DNA of 64,000 nucleotides from an uncultured bacterium (GCA_938024995.1 CALJDU010000038.1:52133-116132); one strand, 5' to 3'. Positions 27,808 through 37,268 are shown, counted from the first letter of the stretch. Program-made: numbers and translations. Notes: generated from the sequence alone by a model not told the origin.

Positions 27808-29385
27808 ATGCGGCCCGCGCTCGCCCAAATCTGCCTCGCCTTCGCGCTTTGCGTTTCCGTGCTCGCCATGAGCGGCTTGAGCGGCTGCGCGGAGGGAAGC
27901 AACGGTACCCCTGACACCGGAGCGGTCGACACTGGCCCCTGGGACTCCGGGAACGACGAGGACACCAACGAGCCCTGCCGACCGCGAAACTGCGACGGGA
28001 TGTGCGGCGTGATCGATGACAGCTGCGGCGGCGAGCTCGAGTGCACTTGTGACGCGCCAGAGACCTGCGGCGGCGCGGGCGTCGAAGGCGTCTGCGGATG
28101 CCCCGCGGCGACCTGCGAAGAGGACTCGTGCGGGACCGTGCCGGATGGGTGCGGGTTGCTGCTGAGCTGCGGTAGCTGTCCCGTCGGCACCTGCATCGAC
28201 AACGTCTGCGTCTGTGAACCCGCGACCTGTCGTCCCGACCAATGTGGAACGCTCGATGACGGATGTGGCGGCATGATCGAATGCGGCGGTTGCCTCGCGC
28301 CCGCGACCTGTGGCGGAGACGGCGAAGAGAACGTCTGCGGATGCACCCCGACGACCTGCGTCGCCGCGGGCGCCGGATGCGGCGCGGTCGACGACACCTG
28401 CGGCGGGATGCTTGATTGCGGAGGCTGTGAAGCGCCGCTCACGTGCGGCGGCGCGGGAACCCCCAACGTCTGTGGATGTCCGCGGAGCTCTTGTGAGGAC
28501 CTAGGCGCGACGTGCGGAATGGTGCCGGACGGCTGCGGCGGCGAGATGTCGTGCGGCGTTTGCGCGGCGCCCGAGACCTGCGGCGGCGCGGGCGTCCCGA
28601 ACGACTGTGGCTGCACGCCGCGCACCTGCGCATCGCTCGGCGCGAACTGCGGCATCGTCGGCAACGGCTGCGGCGGCACGCTCTCTTGCGGCACCTGCGC
28701 CTCTCCTCAGACCTGCGGTGGCGGCGGGACCCCTCGCGTCTGTGGCTGCACGCCGCGTACCTGCGCGGACATCGGCGCGACCTGCGGCGCGCTGTCGGAC
28801 GGCTGCGGCGGCTCGCTCTTCTGTGGCGCTTGCGTCGCGCCCGAGACCTGCGGCGGCGGCGCGCTCCCCAACGGCTGCGGTGCTCCCACGCCGGGCTCCG
28901 GCGACCTTGTCATCACGGAGATCTTGCGCGACCCGCTCGCGGTCAGCGACAGCGCAGGCGAGTGGTTCGAGCTCTTTAACGCGGCGGCAACCGGGCTCGA
29001 CCTCGAGGGCTGCGTGATCACGGACCTGGGGCGCGATACCCACACCGTCACCGGGAGCCTCCTGGTCGAGCGCCGCGGTCGGCTCGTCCTCGCGCGAAAC
29101 GCCGACGTCGCGATCAACGGTGGGGTCGACGTCGACTACCGCGTGAACGGTACGACGCTCGGCAATGGTGAAGACGAGATCATCATCACGTGCCGCGGCG
29201 TCGAGATCGACCGCGTCGTCTGGGACGCCACCTTCCCGGCTCCTTCGGGCGCGTCGATGACCCTGCGCACCGGAGCGCGCTCCGCTTCCGCGAACGACGA
29301 CGCCGCGAACTGGTGCGCCGCCACCACCGTCTTCGGCGCCGGTGATCGCGGAACCCCAGGCGACCGCAACGACGCCTGTCCCTGA
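27808..29385 (+). CDS. Cys-rich repeat lipoprotein with C-terminal lamin-tail domain
   Basis: 525 residues. Lipobox LSGC follows a signal peptide (MRPALAQICLAFALCVSVLA). Residues about 50-360 contain seven tandem modules of 38-45 residues, mostly with eight cysteines, each following the pattern C-x-D-x-CG-CGG-L-CG-C-APxTCGG-GxPNVCGC. The C-terminal domain (about 365-520) begins GDLVITEILRDP and contains EWFELFNAAATGLDLEGC, a lamin-tail (LTD) beta-sandwich common on secreted myxobacterial proteins. Probably a disulphide-rich surface stalk carrying a binding domain. The base composition of the repeats opens long false frames on the other strand. Confidence 0.85.
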   Translation: MRPALAQICLAFALCVSVLAMSGLSGCAEGSNGTPDTGAVDTGPWDSGNDEDTNEPCRPRNCDGMCGVIDDSCGGELECTCDAPETCGGAGVEGVCGCPAATCEEDSCGTVPDGCGLLLSCGSCPVGTCIDNVCVCEPATCRPDQCGTLDDGCGGMIECGGCLAPATCGGDGEENVCGCTPTTCVAAGAGCGAVDDTCGGMLDCGGCEAPLTCGGAGTPNVCGCPRSSCEDLGATCGMVPDGCGGEMSCGVCAAPETCGGAGVPNDCGCTPRTCASLGANCGIVGNGCGGTLSCGTCASPQTCGGGGTPRVCGCTPRTCADIGATCGALSDGCGGSLFCGACVAPETCGGGALPNGCGAPTPGSGDLVITEILRDPLAVSDSAGEWFELFNAAATGLDLEGCVITDLGRDTHTVTGSLLVERRGRLVLARNADVAINGGVDVDYRVNGTTLGNGEDEIIITCRGVEIDRVVWDATFPAPSGASMTLRTGARSASANDDAANWCAATTVFGAGDRGTPGDRNDACP

Positions 29386-29417
29386 ACAAGGCGACCTAGC
29401 CGCCCTTCTCGTTCGCG

Positions 29418-31199
29418 CTAGCTCTCGTCGGGCGGACGAATCACGCTCGACCGCGCGGTGAGCGGGACCGACATGTCGGTACGGGACTCTTCCACTCCAG
29501 GCCTTGGGCCCGCGCGCGGGACCGTGACGACGAACGCCGCGCCGCCGCTCTTCGCGTCTTCCACAACGATCGTTCCGCCGTGGTCGTCGACAATACGGTG
29601 AACAACCGCGAGCCCGAGCCCGGTCCCGGTGGACTTGGTCGTAAAGTAGGGCTCGAAGATCCGCTCACGATCCGCCATCGAGACGCCCGGGCCGTTGTCT
29701 TCGATGCGCACCTCGACGCGTTCGTTTTCGAGATCGCGCGCGCTCACGACCACCTCGGCACCGCGCCCGCCGTGCACCGCGAGCGCCGCGTCTTGCGCGT
29801 TCTGGACGAGGTTCACGAGCACCTGAGTCAGCTGCTCACGGTCCGCGCGAATCGAGCCCGTGACCGCGAGGTCGGTCTTCAAAGAGACCTCCGGGTTCTG
29901 GTGAAGCGCCGCGACGTGACCGACCAGCTCGTCCACCGAGATGTCCCTCACCTTTGGCCGCGGGAGACGCGCGAACTGGCTGAACTCGCTCACCAAGACC
30001 TTCATACGTTGCACCTCTTCGAGGATCGCGACGGTCGACTCCTCAAAGATCTCATCGAAGTCAGGGTGCTGCTTCGCGTAGGTCTTGCGCATCGTCTCGA
30101 TGGAGACTTGGATCGGCGAGAGCGGGTTCTTGATCTCGTGCGCGACGAGCCGGCCGACGTCCCGCCAGGCCGCGATCCGCTCCGCCCGGAGCGCGCGCTT
30201 CTGCTCTTTGGCGACGTGGTCCTTCGCGACCCCGAGCTTCCGCGCCATTGAGTTCAGCTCGCGCTGCAGTCGCCCCATCTCGTCCCCGCGATGCTCGGTC
30301 ACGGTCGACTCGAGATCACCCCCGCCGATCTTTTTGGCGAACGCGATCATCGCGTCGACATCGCGGGTGACGCGTCCAGCGAGGAACCAGCCGAGCAGAA
30401 ACGCGATGCAGAGCCCGACCCCACCCGCGACCAGGGCCGCCCGCGTGATGCTCTGGCGCTGCGCCCCGAGCGCGTCTTCGTCTTCCGCGCTGATGAGGTA
30501 GAGGGCCGCGGACCCGTCGACGTGGTCGAAGCGCTCGATCACTTGGGTCGGGCTTGGCGGGTTCTCGACCAGGGACAAGGTCAGCCCCGCCTCGAGACCC
30601 GAGAAGAGCGTACCGTCCGTGGAGAGCGCGCGGCCTCCGAGGAGACCGATCTGGACACCGTCGCGTCTCGGCGTCACGCAACCGGAGAGGAGCGATCGTT
30701 GATCGGTGATGCTCCCGCGACGCACCCGCACGTCTTTCACGAAGGCGCTCCCCGGCGCCTCGCGCTCCAGCGCGTCCGCGAGCGACGGATCCCGCGCGCC
30801 GACGTGATCCGGATGATGCCCGGCTCCGAGGATCCGCCCACGGTCACTCCCAGAGAGCTGCACGATAAAGAGGACGTCGAACCGATAGGCCGCCATCCAG
30901 CGCGGCACCCGTTCGTGCATCGCTTGCTCACGCGCGGGACCGAAGCGGTCCGTCGCGATCTCGAGCATCAGTTGATCGATCCGATCATCGTCACGACAAA
31001 GGCTCGCGAGCACTTCGCGGTCGTCCTCGAGACGGCGCGCGAGCGCATCGCTGACCCCGGCGTGACGCTCCGAGAGCAAGCGCGCTGCTTGCTCGCGCGC
31101 CTGCTCCAGGAAGACGTTTTGCGCCCAGTAGACCATTCCCGCGATCGGCACGAGCGCCGTGACGACGAGCGCGAAGAGCACTCTCCAGCGTAACCTCAT
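29418..31199 (-). CDS. Sensor histidine kinase, NtrY-like
   Basis: 593 residues. Transmembrane helices at about 5-26 and 254-275 bracket a periplasmic sensor region of some 225 residues. A HAMP segment follows, then the H-box AHEIKNPLSP (His354), an N-box with LVNLVQNAQDAAL, the G1 box EDNGPGV, and GTGLGLAVV. The kinase core is of the NtrY/NtrB class. No response regulator is adjacent. It is the last gene of a four-gene transcript in which every junction is a 4-nt overlap, so it may sense a cell-wall or ligand state linked to the upstream PBP and binding-protein-like gene. Confidence 0.9.
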   Translation of the reverse strand: MRLRWRVLFALVVTALVPIAGMVYWAQNVFLEQAREQAARLLSERHAGVSDALARRLEDDREVLASLCRDDDRIDQLMLEIATDRFGPAREQAMHERVPRWMAAYRFDVLFIVQLSGSDRGRILGAGHHPDHVGARDPSLADALEREAPGSAFVKDVRVRRGSITDQRSLLSGCVTPRRDGVQIGLLGGRALSTDGTLFSGLEAGLTLSLVENPPSPTQVIERFDHVDGSAALYLISAEDEDALGAQRQSITRAALVAGGVGLCIAFLLGWFLAGRVTRDVDAMIAFAKKIGGGDLESTVTEHRGDEMGRLQRELNSMARKLGVAKDHVAKEQKRALRAERIAAWRDVGRLVAHEIKNPLSPIQVSIETMRKTYAKQHPDFDEIFEESTVAILEEVQRMKVLVSEFSQFARLPRPKVRDISVDELVGHVAALHQNPEVSLKTDLAVTGSIRADREQLTQVLVNLVQNAQDAALAVHGGRGAEVVVSARDLENERVEVRIEDNGPGVSMADRERIFEPYFTTKSTGTGLGLAVVHRIVDDHGGTIVVEDAKSGGAAFVVTVPRAGPRPGVEESRTDMSVPLTARSSVIRPPDES

Positions 31200-32512
31200 C
31201 GCGATTCCCCGCTCGCGCTCCGGGAGACGTGAATCTCGCGCATCAACACGTGGTCGTGGTCGTCGCGACGAACCGCGCGCGCACGGCGATAGTGAAGGGT
31301 CTCCTGCCGAACGCCCAAGACCAGCGCGGACAGGCTCGAGGCACGTCGCGCCGCGTGACCCGTGCCGGCGAGGTTTCCACTCGCCAACGCTTCTGCCGCG
31401 CCTCGATCGCCCGCGAGGTCAAACGCGGTCGCGAGCAGCGCGACGTTCCCCGGGAGGCCCGGGACCACCGAGACCAACGAGACGTCCGCCCGAGACGCCG
31501 GCCCGACCCGAAGGCGTACGCCCCGTTCATCGAGCTGCGCGCGGAGCGCCTCGACCACCCGCGCCATGAGCGGGTCACCACGGTCGATCGCGATCACGAT
31601 GGTCGCCGCGCCGGTCGCGCTCGTGCCGCCGAGCCCTGGGGGCGGGAGCTCGGGCGCCAATCGGTCCGTCGGAGCGAGACCCACGCGAGCCAAGCGGCGA
31701 CGGTCGACCGACCGCGCGAGGATCGCGAGCGCGGGCCCTGACCGCTTCGCGACGATCATCAACGGCGCGCGCGTCACCGTGACGCTCTCCGTCGTCTCCT
31801 CTTCGCCGCCGTACAAACGCGCGCCGAACCACGATCCGTCGATGCGCTGCAGCTCAAACTCACGCAGCGCGTCGCCCCGCGCCCTCGGTGCCGTCAGCAA
31901 CACGCGATCAAGGTACGGTGCCCCGCGGGCCGCTCCACGAAAACCGCGAAGCTCGAGCTTCCCCTCGCGCATCCGCGCGCGAAACGAGCCAGTGCCGGCG
32001 GAGCCGAGCCGAATCGAGAGCGGGGTCGCGGCGAGGACGCGCGAGGGACGCGTGGTCCGGCTCGCCCCGATGCTCAAGGTCCGTGGCCCGGTAGCCTCGA
32101 TGTCGAGGGAGCCGTCCGGGCGGCGAAGACCCGCCAACCAAAAGCTCGTCGACGTCTCTAGCGCCTCGAGCACGCGCTGCGCGGTGAGCGGTCGGCGGTC
32201 ATGAAGCGTGAGCCCCTCGCGCAGGCGCACGGTGAAGCGCTCGCCTTCTCGTGCAGGGAGCGACTCGGCGAGAACCGGGACCGGGCGGAGCGACTCGTCC
32301 ACATCGTAGAGCCCGTCGAAAATCGAGCGCGCGAGCGCCGCTTCAAAGGCGGTCCTCGGCGCGCGCGTATCCGGAATTCGAAGCGCGGTGGACGCGGGCC
32401 AGCGAACCACGCCGCCATAGCCAACCGGGAGCGCCGCGCTCCCCTCGTCCACCGCGAGGAGCGGGACCACCGTCACGACGATCGCTAGCGCAGCGATGAA
32501 GCGCGTCTTCAT
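31196..32512 (-). CDS. Family 5 extracellular solute-binding-like protein
   Basis: 438 residues with a signal peptide (MKTRFIAALAIVVTVVPLLA). The N-terminal half keeps the peptide/nickel-binding family 5 signature: GGVVRWPAS, FEAALARSIFDGLYDVDESL, VPVLAESLP, and FTVRLREGLTLHDRRPLTAQ. The usual length is about 500-540 residues and the C-terminal lobe looks shortened and diverged. No ABC permease or ATPase genes are near. Overlapping the kinase gene by 4 nt, it is more likely a ligand-sensing subunit for that kinase than a transport component (inference). Confidence 0.75.
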   Translation of the reverse strand: MKTRFIAALAIVVTVVPLLAVDEGSAALPVGYGGVVRWPASTALRIPDTRAPRTAFEAALARSIFDGLYDVDESLRPVPVLAESLPAREGERFTVRLREGLTLHDRRPLTAQRVLEALETSTSFWLAGLRRPDGSLDIEATGPRTLSIGASRTTRPSRVLAATPLSIRLGSAGTGSFRARMREGKLELRGFRGAARGAPYLDRVLLTAPRARGDALREFELQRIDGSWFGARLYGGEEETTESVTVTRAPLMIVAKRSGPALAILARSVDRRRLARVGLAPTDRLAPELPPPGLGGTSATGAATIVIAIDRGDPLMARVVEALRAQLDERGVRLRVGPASRADVSLVSVVPGLPGNVALLATAFDLAGDRGAAEALASGNLAGTGHAARRASSLSALVLGVRQETLHYRRARAVRRDDHDHVLMREIHVSRSASGESR

Positions 32513-33816
32513 TCGCGCGACTCACAACAAGAGACCACCCAGGCCCGCGCGCGTCCGCCGCCGCGGGGCTCCTCGATCGCGACGAACGCCGCCGCACCGT
32601 CACCGTCCAGATCTCCCGCGTCCGCGAGAAGTACCGAACCTCCAACACCACCCGAGCGCCACACGGAGAGGATCACTCCGTCCCTCCGGGCTCGCGTGAT
32701 CATCAAGTGGTCGCCCTGCCCTTGTTCCGCGGCGGAGCTCGTGAGGATCTCTGCCCCGCCGTCGCGGTCCAGATCCGCGAGCGCGAGCGCCGCGCCGTGC
32801 CCCATCACGCCGGAGGGACGCTCGCCGACCACCACCGCCAAGCGACCGTGCGGCGTTACGATCGCTTCGACCGCCACGCGATCCTCGGCGGCGCCGAACT
32901 CGCCGTGACGGCGTTGGTAAAACGACCCTTGCGCGCGCCTCGGCGCCGCGGCGCCTTCCCGCGGTTCCAGCGTCGAAGCGAAGTAGTCACGTCCATCGAC
33001 CGGTCGCGCGCAAACATCGCCGAGCAGATGCGCCCCAGGCGGGCAGTCGGTCTCGTCCATGCGGAGCTCGAGCGCGCCTTCGTCCATTTGCGCCAAGAAC
33101 GAAAAGGGACGTGATGAGAGCTCGATGATCAACCCGTTTGGGTGCGGAGCGGTCGTGCCGAAGATCCTCCGCCGAGGAACCGCGCGAGGCGTCGCTGGGA
33201 GCTCGCGGCGGGCGACACGCGCCAGTCGGTTCCCGGTCTTTCGATAAACCTCAACGTGCGCGCCTTCGTCGACCAGGACGAGCTCGTCTCGTCCGTCTCC
33301 ATCGAGGTCACGAAGCCCGATGGCGACGTAGCCGCGGGAGCGCAGACGCATGGCGCGCGCGGTGACGTTGGTGTCGCTGATCAAGATGAGCGGGGTCGCC
33401 GGGCTCCGAGGCCTGCTCGGTTCCGTGTCGCCGTTCTCGACCTCTTCAGCGGGGGTTGCCGGCGAGCCCAACCCCACGACCTGATGCTGCGTCACCCCCT
33501 CCACGCGCCACCGAGGAAGAAACGGCGCGTACCACCGAGGCGTCAATCGCTCCTCGGTGACCGTGACACGTGCGCCATCACAGATGAGCGAGGCGCGCCG
33601 CGCGCCGATCGCCGCACGCGGCCCTTCGACTGACGCGAGTCCCGTACACGCCTCGGCGTCGATCGCCGTGAACTGAGCCCCGAGGTACCCACGAAACGCT
33701 TGGACGGAGTCATGCGAAACCGCGGGCTGACCCTGTGTGAGCCCCGTGGACACCAGCCCGGCACAGAGGAAAAGCGAAACGCCGAGCGCGCGCACCTTCG
33801 GCGTCTTCGCGCTCAT
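32509..33816 (-). CDS. Secreted FG-GAP/VCBS-type repeat protein
   Basis: 435 residues from ATG 33816, which overlaps the PBP stop and starts a signal peptide (MSAKTPKVRALGVSLFLCAG); a longer upstream frame merely shadows the PBP gene. DLDGDGRDELVLVDEG, DLDRDGGAEILTSS and DLDGDGAAAFVAIEE are calcium-binding FG-GAP repeats of an integrin-like propeller, though only some blades are obvious. Possibly a periplasmic interaction platform. Stop overlaps the next gene by 4 nt. Confidence 0.75.
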   Translation of the reverse strand: MSAKTPKVRALGVSLFLCAGLVSTGLTQGQPAVSHDSVQAFRGYLGAQFTAIDAEACTGLASVEGPRAAIGARRASLICDGARVTVTEERLTPRWYAPFLPRWRVEGVTQHQVVGLGSPATPAEEVENGDTEPSRPRSPATPLILISDTNVTARAMRLRSRGYVAIGLRDLDGDGRDELVLVDEGAHVEVYRKTGNRLARVARRELPATPRAVPRRRIFGTTAPHPNGLIIELSSRPFSFLAQMDEGALELRMDETDCPPGAHLLGDVCARPVDGRDYFASTLEPREGAAAPRRAQGSFYQRRHGEFGAAEDRVAVEAIVTPHGRLAVVVGERPSGVMGHGAALALADLDRDGGAEILTSSAAEQGQGDHLMITRARRDGVILSVWRSGGVGGSVLLADAGDLDGDGAAAFVAIEEPRGGGRARAWVVSCCESRE

Positions 33817-36176
33817 GGTGGCGCTGCAGATCCGAACTGCTCCATCAGGAACGTGGTCGGGTCCGCGACATCGGGGGGCCGCGCTTGCTCGGTCGGCTCC
33901 GTTCCGTCCAGGAAGTACTCCTCGATCGCCCCTTCGAGCCCTTCGTACGCCAAGAGCCCGCTCTCCGGATCGATGCGCGCCGTCACGACTCCGCTGGGGA
34001 CCGGGAAATCGACGATGGGGGATTCCCCGACCGCGGCTTTCACCATATCGATCCAAATCGGGAGCGCGGAGCGTCCACCGCTCTCTCTTCTCCCGAGCGG
34101 TCGACGATCATCGAAACCAACCCACACCCCTGCGACCACGTTGGGCGTGTAGCCAACGAACCAGGCGTCGCGCGCGTCGTTGCTGGTGCCCGTCTTGCCC
34201 GCCGCCGGTCGCCCTCCAAGGGCCCGTCCGGCGCGCCTCGCGGTGCCGCTCCGGACGACGCTGCGCAACAAGCTCGTGATCATGAACGCCTCGGCCGGCG
34301 TCATCACGTCACGTGGCGGATCCGGCGCGGGGAGCTCGACGTCTCCGTCCGGCCCTTCGATTCGCGTGATCAAGCGAGGCGCCGCCCAGCGTCCCCCCGC
34401 GGCAAAGGTCGCGTAGGCGTTGACCATCTCGATCGGTCGCACGCCGCTGGAGCCGAGCGCGAGCGAGAGCGTGGCCTCGAGCTCGCTCTCGATCCCGAGC
34501 TGATGCGCAAAGGTCACGACGTGCTCCGGACCGACGTCATCCATGACGCGGATCGCGACCAGGTTGACCGAGTTGGCGAGCGCCTCCCGAATGCGAATCG
34601 GACCGCGGTGTCGCCAGGTCTCGTAGTTGTTCGGGTTCCACTCGTCGTAAACGGCGGGCGCATCGATCACGAGCGTGGCGGGCGTGAACTCGCGGGTCCG
34701 GATCCCGACCCCGTACACCAGCGGCTTGAAAGTGCTCCCGGGCTGACGCACCGCTTGGGTCACGCGGTTGAAGCCGGAGGTCCGCGCGTAGCCACCGATC
34801 ATCGCGAGGATGTCGCGGGTCCGCGGATCGATCACGAGCGCGGCGCCCTGCGGACCGAGCTCGATCTGCGCCTCTGCCTTCTCGCCGTCCCCGTCCACGC
34901 GCAAGATGGAGGCGCGCACCTTCGCGCCGTTGAACGCCGCGTCTCGCGCCGACAAGCCGTTGGGGTTGTGCCGCGCGAGCGATCGAAGATCGACGATCGC
35001 CTCGTGTCCGCCCACGTCGAGCGAGATGGTCGCGTCGGTGTTGCTGGTGCCGACGACCACCGCGTCATAGGTACCGCCGACCCGGAGCCGGTCGACGTCA
35101 TCGATGGTAGGGGCGCGACGCGCACGCGTGATGGGGACCTGAAAGTTCTGACGATCATCGAGCGCGCGAAGACCGCTCTGCACCGCCTCGCGCGCGGCGT
35201 TTTGGAGCTCAAGGTCGAGCGTGGTGTGAACCGTAAACCCGCCCCGCTGGAACGCCTCTTCGCCGACTTCTTCACGGAGCCGGCGACGCGCGATGGTCAT
35301 GACCTCGGGCGCGTTCTGATGCCGCGCGCTGCGATCGGTCAGGAGGACGTTGGTGTCCCGCGCTTCTTCGATCTCGCTTGCGAGAAGATCCGGCCAGCGC
35401 TCCTCACGCTTCGCCTCGAGCTGACGCAGGACGAACGACTGGCGACGCGCGGCCGCTTCGGGATGCGAACGCGGAGAGAGACGCGCGGGCGCCTGCGGGA
35501 CGCCAGCGATCAGCGACGACTCGGCCAGCGACAGCTCCTCGGCGTCTTTGCCAAAGTAGTAGCGCGCCGCTTCTTGAACGCCGTAGCGCGCGTGGCCGAA
35601 GTTGATGTGGTTAATGTAGAGATGCAGGATCTCATCTTTGCTCAGCTCGTTCTCGAGACGACGCGCCAAGATCAGCTCGCGAACCTTTCGGCGGATGGTC
35701 CGCTCGGGCGTCAGCAACATGAGCTTCACGACCTGCTGCGTAATCGTCGACGCGCCCTGCGCCTTCCGGCCTTGGATGATGTCGAACACCACCGCGCGCG
35801 CGATGCCGGGATAATCGAGGCCCTTGTGCTGATAGAAGTCGGCGTCCTCCGCCGCGAGTACGGAGAGAACAAAGTTACGCGGGACGCGCGCCATCGGGAT
35901 GACGGTTCGCCGCTCCGAAAAAATTTCGCCGAGCGTCTGGCCGTTGCGGTCCACCACGCGCGTCGTCTGAGGCGGCTCGTAGTGATGAAGCGTCGAGACC
36001 TCGGGGAGATCTTGGCCGTAGTACCAAAACATGCCCATCAACCCGAGGAGACCGAGCAGACCCAGGAGGAACGCGAGCTGGAGCAAACGCCACAGCCAGC
36101 GCGTGAGTCCGCCGCGCTTGCGGGGCTTGCGTACCTTCCCGAGTGACTTGCGGGCTTTGAGGGTTTTTCGGGCCAT
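33813..36176 (-). CDS. Penicillin-binding protein 1A-type bifunctional transglycosylase/transpeptidase
   Basis: 787 residues. A basic cytoplasmic tail (1-28) and one membrane helix (about 29-52) precede the GT51 glycosyltransferase, with catalytic Glu110 in AAEDADFY and the ASTITQQVVK motif. The transpeptidase shows Ser481 in STFK, SVN at 536, and KTG at 661. It polymerises lipid II and cross-links peptidoglycan at the outer face of the inner membrane. First gene of a four-gene transcript with FG-GAP, solute-binding-like and histidine kinase genes, an unusual setting for a class A PBP. Confidence 0.95.
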   Translation of the reverse strand: MARKTLKARKSLGKVRKPRKRGGLTRWLWRLLQLAFLLGLLGLLGLMGMFWYYGQDLPEVSTLHHYEPPQTTRVVDRNGQTLGEIFSERRTVIPMARVPRNFVLSVLAAEDADFYQHKGLDYPGIARAVVFDIIQGRKAQGASTITQQVVKLMLLTPERTIRRKVRELILARRLENELSKDEILHLYINHINFGHARYGVQEAARYYFGKDAEELSLAESSLIAGVPQAPARLSPRSHPEAAARRQSFVLRQLEAKREERWPDLLASEIEEARDTNVLLTDRSARHQNAPEVMTIARRRLREEVGEEAFQRGGFTVHTTLDLELQNAAREAVQSGLRALDDRQNFQVPITRARRAPTIDDVDRLRVGGTYDAVVVGTSNTDATISLDVGGHEAIVDLRSLARHNPNGLSARDAAFNGAKVRASILRVDGDGEKAEAQIELGPQGAALVIDPRTRDILAMIGGYARTSGFNRVTQAVRQPGSTFKPLVYGVGIRTREFTPATLVIDAPAVYDEWNPNNYETWRHRGPIRIREALANSVNLVAIRVMDDVGPEHVVTFAHQLGIESELEATLSLALGSSGVRPIEMVNAYATFAAGGRWAAPRLITRIEGPDGDVELPAPDPPRDVMTPAEAFMITSLLRSVVRSGTARRAGRALGGRPAAGKTGTSNDARDAWFVGYTPNVVAGVWVGFDDRRPLGRRESGGRSALPIWIDMVKAAVGESPIVDFPVPSGVVTARIDPESGLLAYEGLEGAIEEYFLDGTEPTEQARPPDVADPTTFLMEQFGSAAPP

Positions 36177-36352
36177 CAGCTGGGTACCGACGACGAACGC
36201 AAATGCGGGGCCGTCCTGGAGCGCTGGATTCTATAGAGAAATCGGAGCAGCGGGCACGCGATGTGTCCGTTTTGACCCGCTGCTGTGTCAGGGCGGCCCG
36301 TTCATGGTCTTCGGCTCACGGATCCCCATCACGAACGCGATCGATTGGCGTC

Positions 36353-37045
36353 TCAAGCGGTCGTGACTTGATCGCGGAGGATTTGGTCGGCGTTGCGGAC
36401 CGTCGCCATCAAGTAGCGCGCGGCGAGCACTTCGCGCTCTTCGGCCGAGAGGTTTCCGCGCCGCCCTTGGGTCGCGCAGAAGAGCGTGATCGCGGCCGCC
36501 ACGCTGACGTTCAAAGACTCCACGAAACCCACCATAGGAACCGCGAACACTCCGTCAGCGAAATCGCGCATCGTCTTTGACGGGCCGCGATGCTCGTTCC
36601 CGAAGACGATCGCGGGACGCGGGACATCCGCGAGATCGGACGGACTGAGATCGCCATCCATCGACGCCACGATGATCTGGCGCCCTTCCTTCTTAAGCGC
36701 TTCCGCGCATTCTTCTGCGCTCTCGTGCGCGACGACGTCGAGCCAGCGATGGGTCCCGCGCGAGATCTTGTGCGTCACCTGAAAACCCCAGGAGCCAGGC
36801 ACCGCGTGGACCTGTTGCACACCAAAGGCATCACAGCTTCGAAGCACGGCCGAGGTGTTGTGCGGATCGCTCACGTCTTCCAAGACCGGAACCACGTCGA
36901 AGGTCCTCGACTCAGCGACTTGTCGGATCCGCGAGAGTCGCTTCTCTGTGCAAAAAGGAGCGAGCGCGGCGAACACCTCGCGGGGACTCGCAGGGAGCAC
37001 GGGGGGACCCGAGATCCGGATCAATGACGGGTCGGTGCGGCGCAC
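36353..37045 (-). CDS. trmH: SpoU/TrmH-family RNA 2'-O-methyltransferase
   Basis: 230 residues from GTG 37045; a TTG at 37093 would add 16 residues without features. Motif 1 VLEDVSDPHNTSAVLRSCDAF, motif 2 PAIVFGNEHRGPSK and motif 3 VPMVGFVESLNVSVAAAI define the knotted SPOUT fold. The C-terminal extension is like that of TrmH, which methylates the ribose of G18 in tRNA. SpoU paralogues acting on rRNA look similar, so the exact target is uncertain. The 176 nt between its stop side and the PBP gene hold nothing recognisable. Confidence 0.85.
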   Translation of the reverse strand: MRRTDPSLIRISGPPVLPASPREVFAALAPFCTEKRLSRIRQVAESRTFDVVPVLEDVSDPHNTSAVLRSCDAFGVQQVHAVPGSWGFQVTHKISRGTHRWLDVVAHESAEECAEALKKEGRQIIVASMDGDLSPSDLADVPRPAIVFGNEHRGPSKTMRDFADGVFAVPMVGFVESLNVSVAAAITLFCATQGRRGNLSAEEREVLAARYLMATVRNADQILRDQVTTA

Positions 37046-37058
37046 GGGAGCGGTGTAG

Positions 37059-37268
37059 CAGTCCCGCCCACGAGCCGGCGAGGCGAAGTTCAACTGGGAC
37101 GTCTATTCGGAGTGGAGCCTCCTTCGCTCGATCGTTCACGGGCCGCTACCTCCGCTTCGTGGCCAGATGCATAACAACCTGCTGCTCCCGATCGCACAGG
37201 CGTTTGGCGTGGAGACCTCGAGCTTCGGGAGCTACAGCTCCGGTCCGCTCACGCGCGTGTTGGCGTAA
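37059..37268 (+). pseudogene. Orphan 3' fragment resembling the C-terminus of a DUF1501/DUF1552-type protein
   Basis: The frame ending at the TAA of 37268 is open from 37059 but has no proper start and no room for a gene: its 5' part overlaps the trmH start region. Its last 34 residues (from MHNNLLLPIAQAFGVETSSF at 37167 on, ending GPLTRVLA) have the look of the HN-LL-x-AFG-x-x-FG tail of DUF1501/DUF1552 secreted proteins, which end in just this way. Best explained as the surviving 3' end of a deleted gene. Family assignment is from memory and moderate. Confidence 0.5.

Noticed and set aside
27681..28694. A 337-residue minus-strand frame across the Cys-rich gene
   Set aside because: Pro/Gln/Ser monotony is the antisense reading of the Cys-Gly-rich repeats; the plus-strand frame has a signal peptide, repeats and a recognisable domain.
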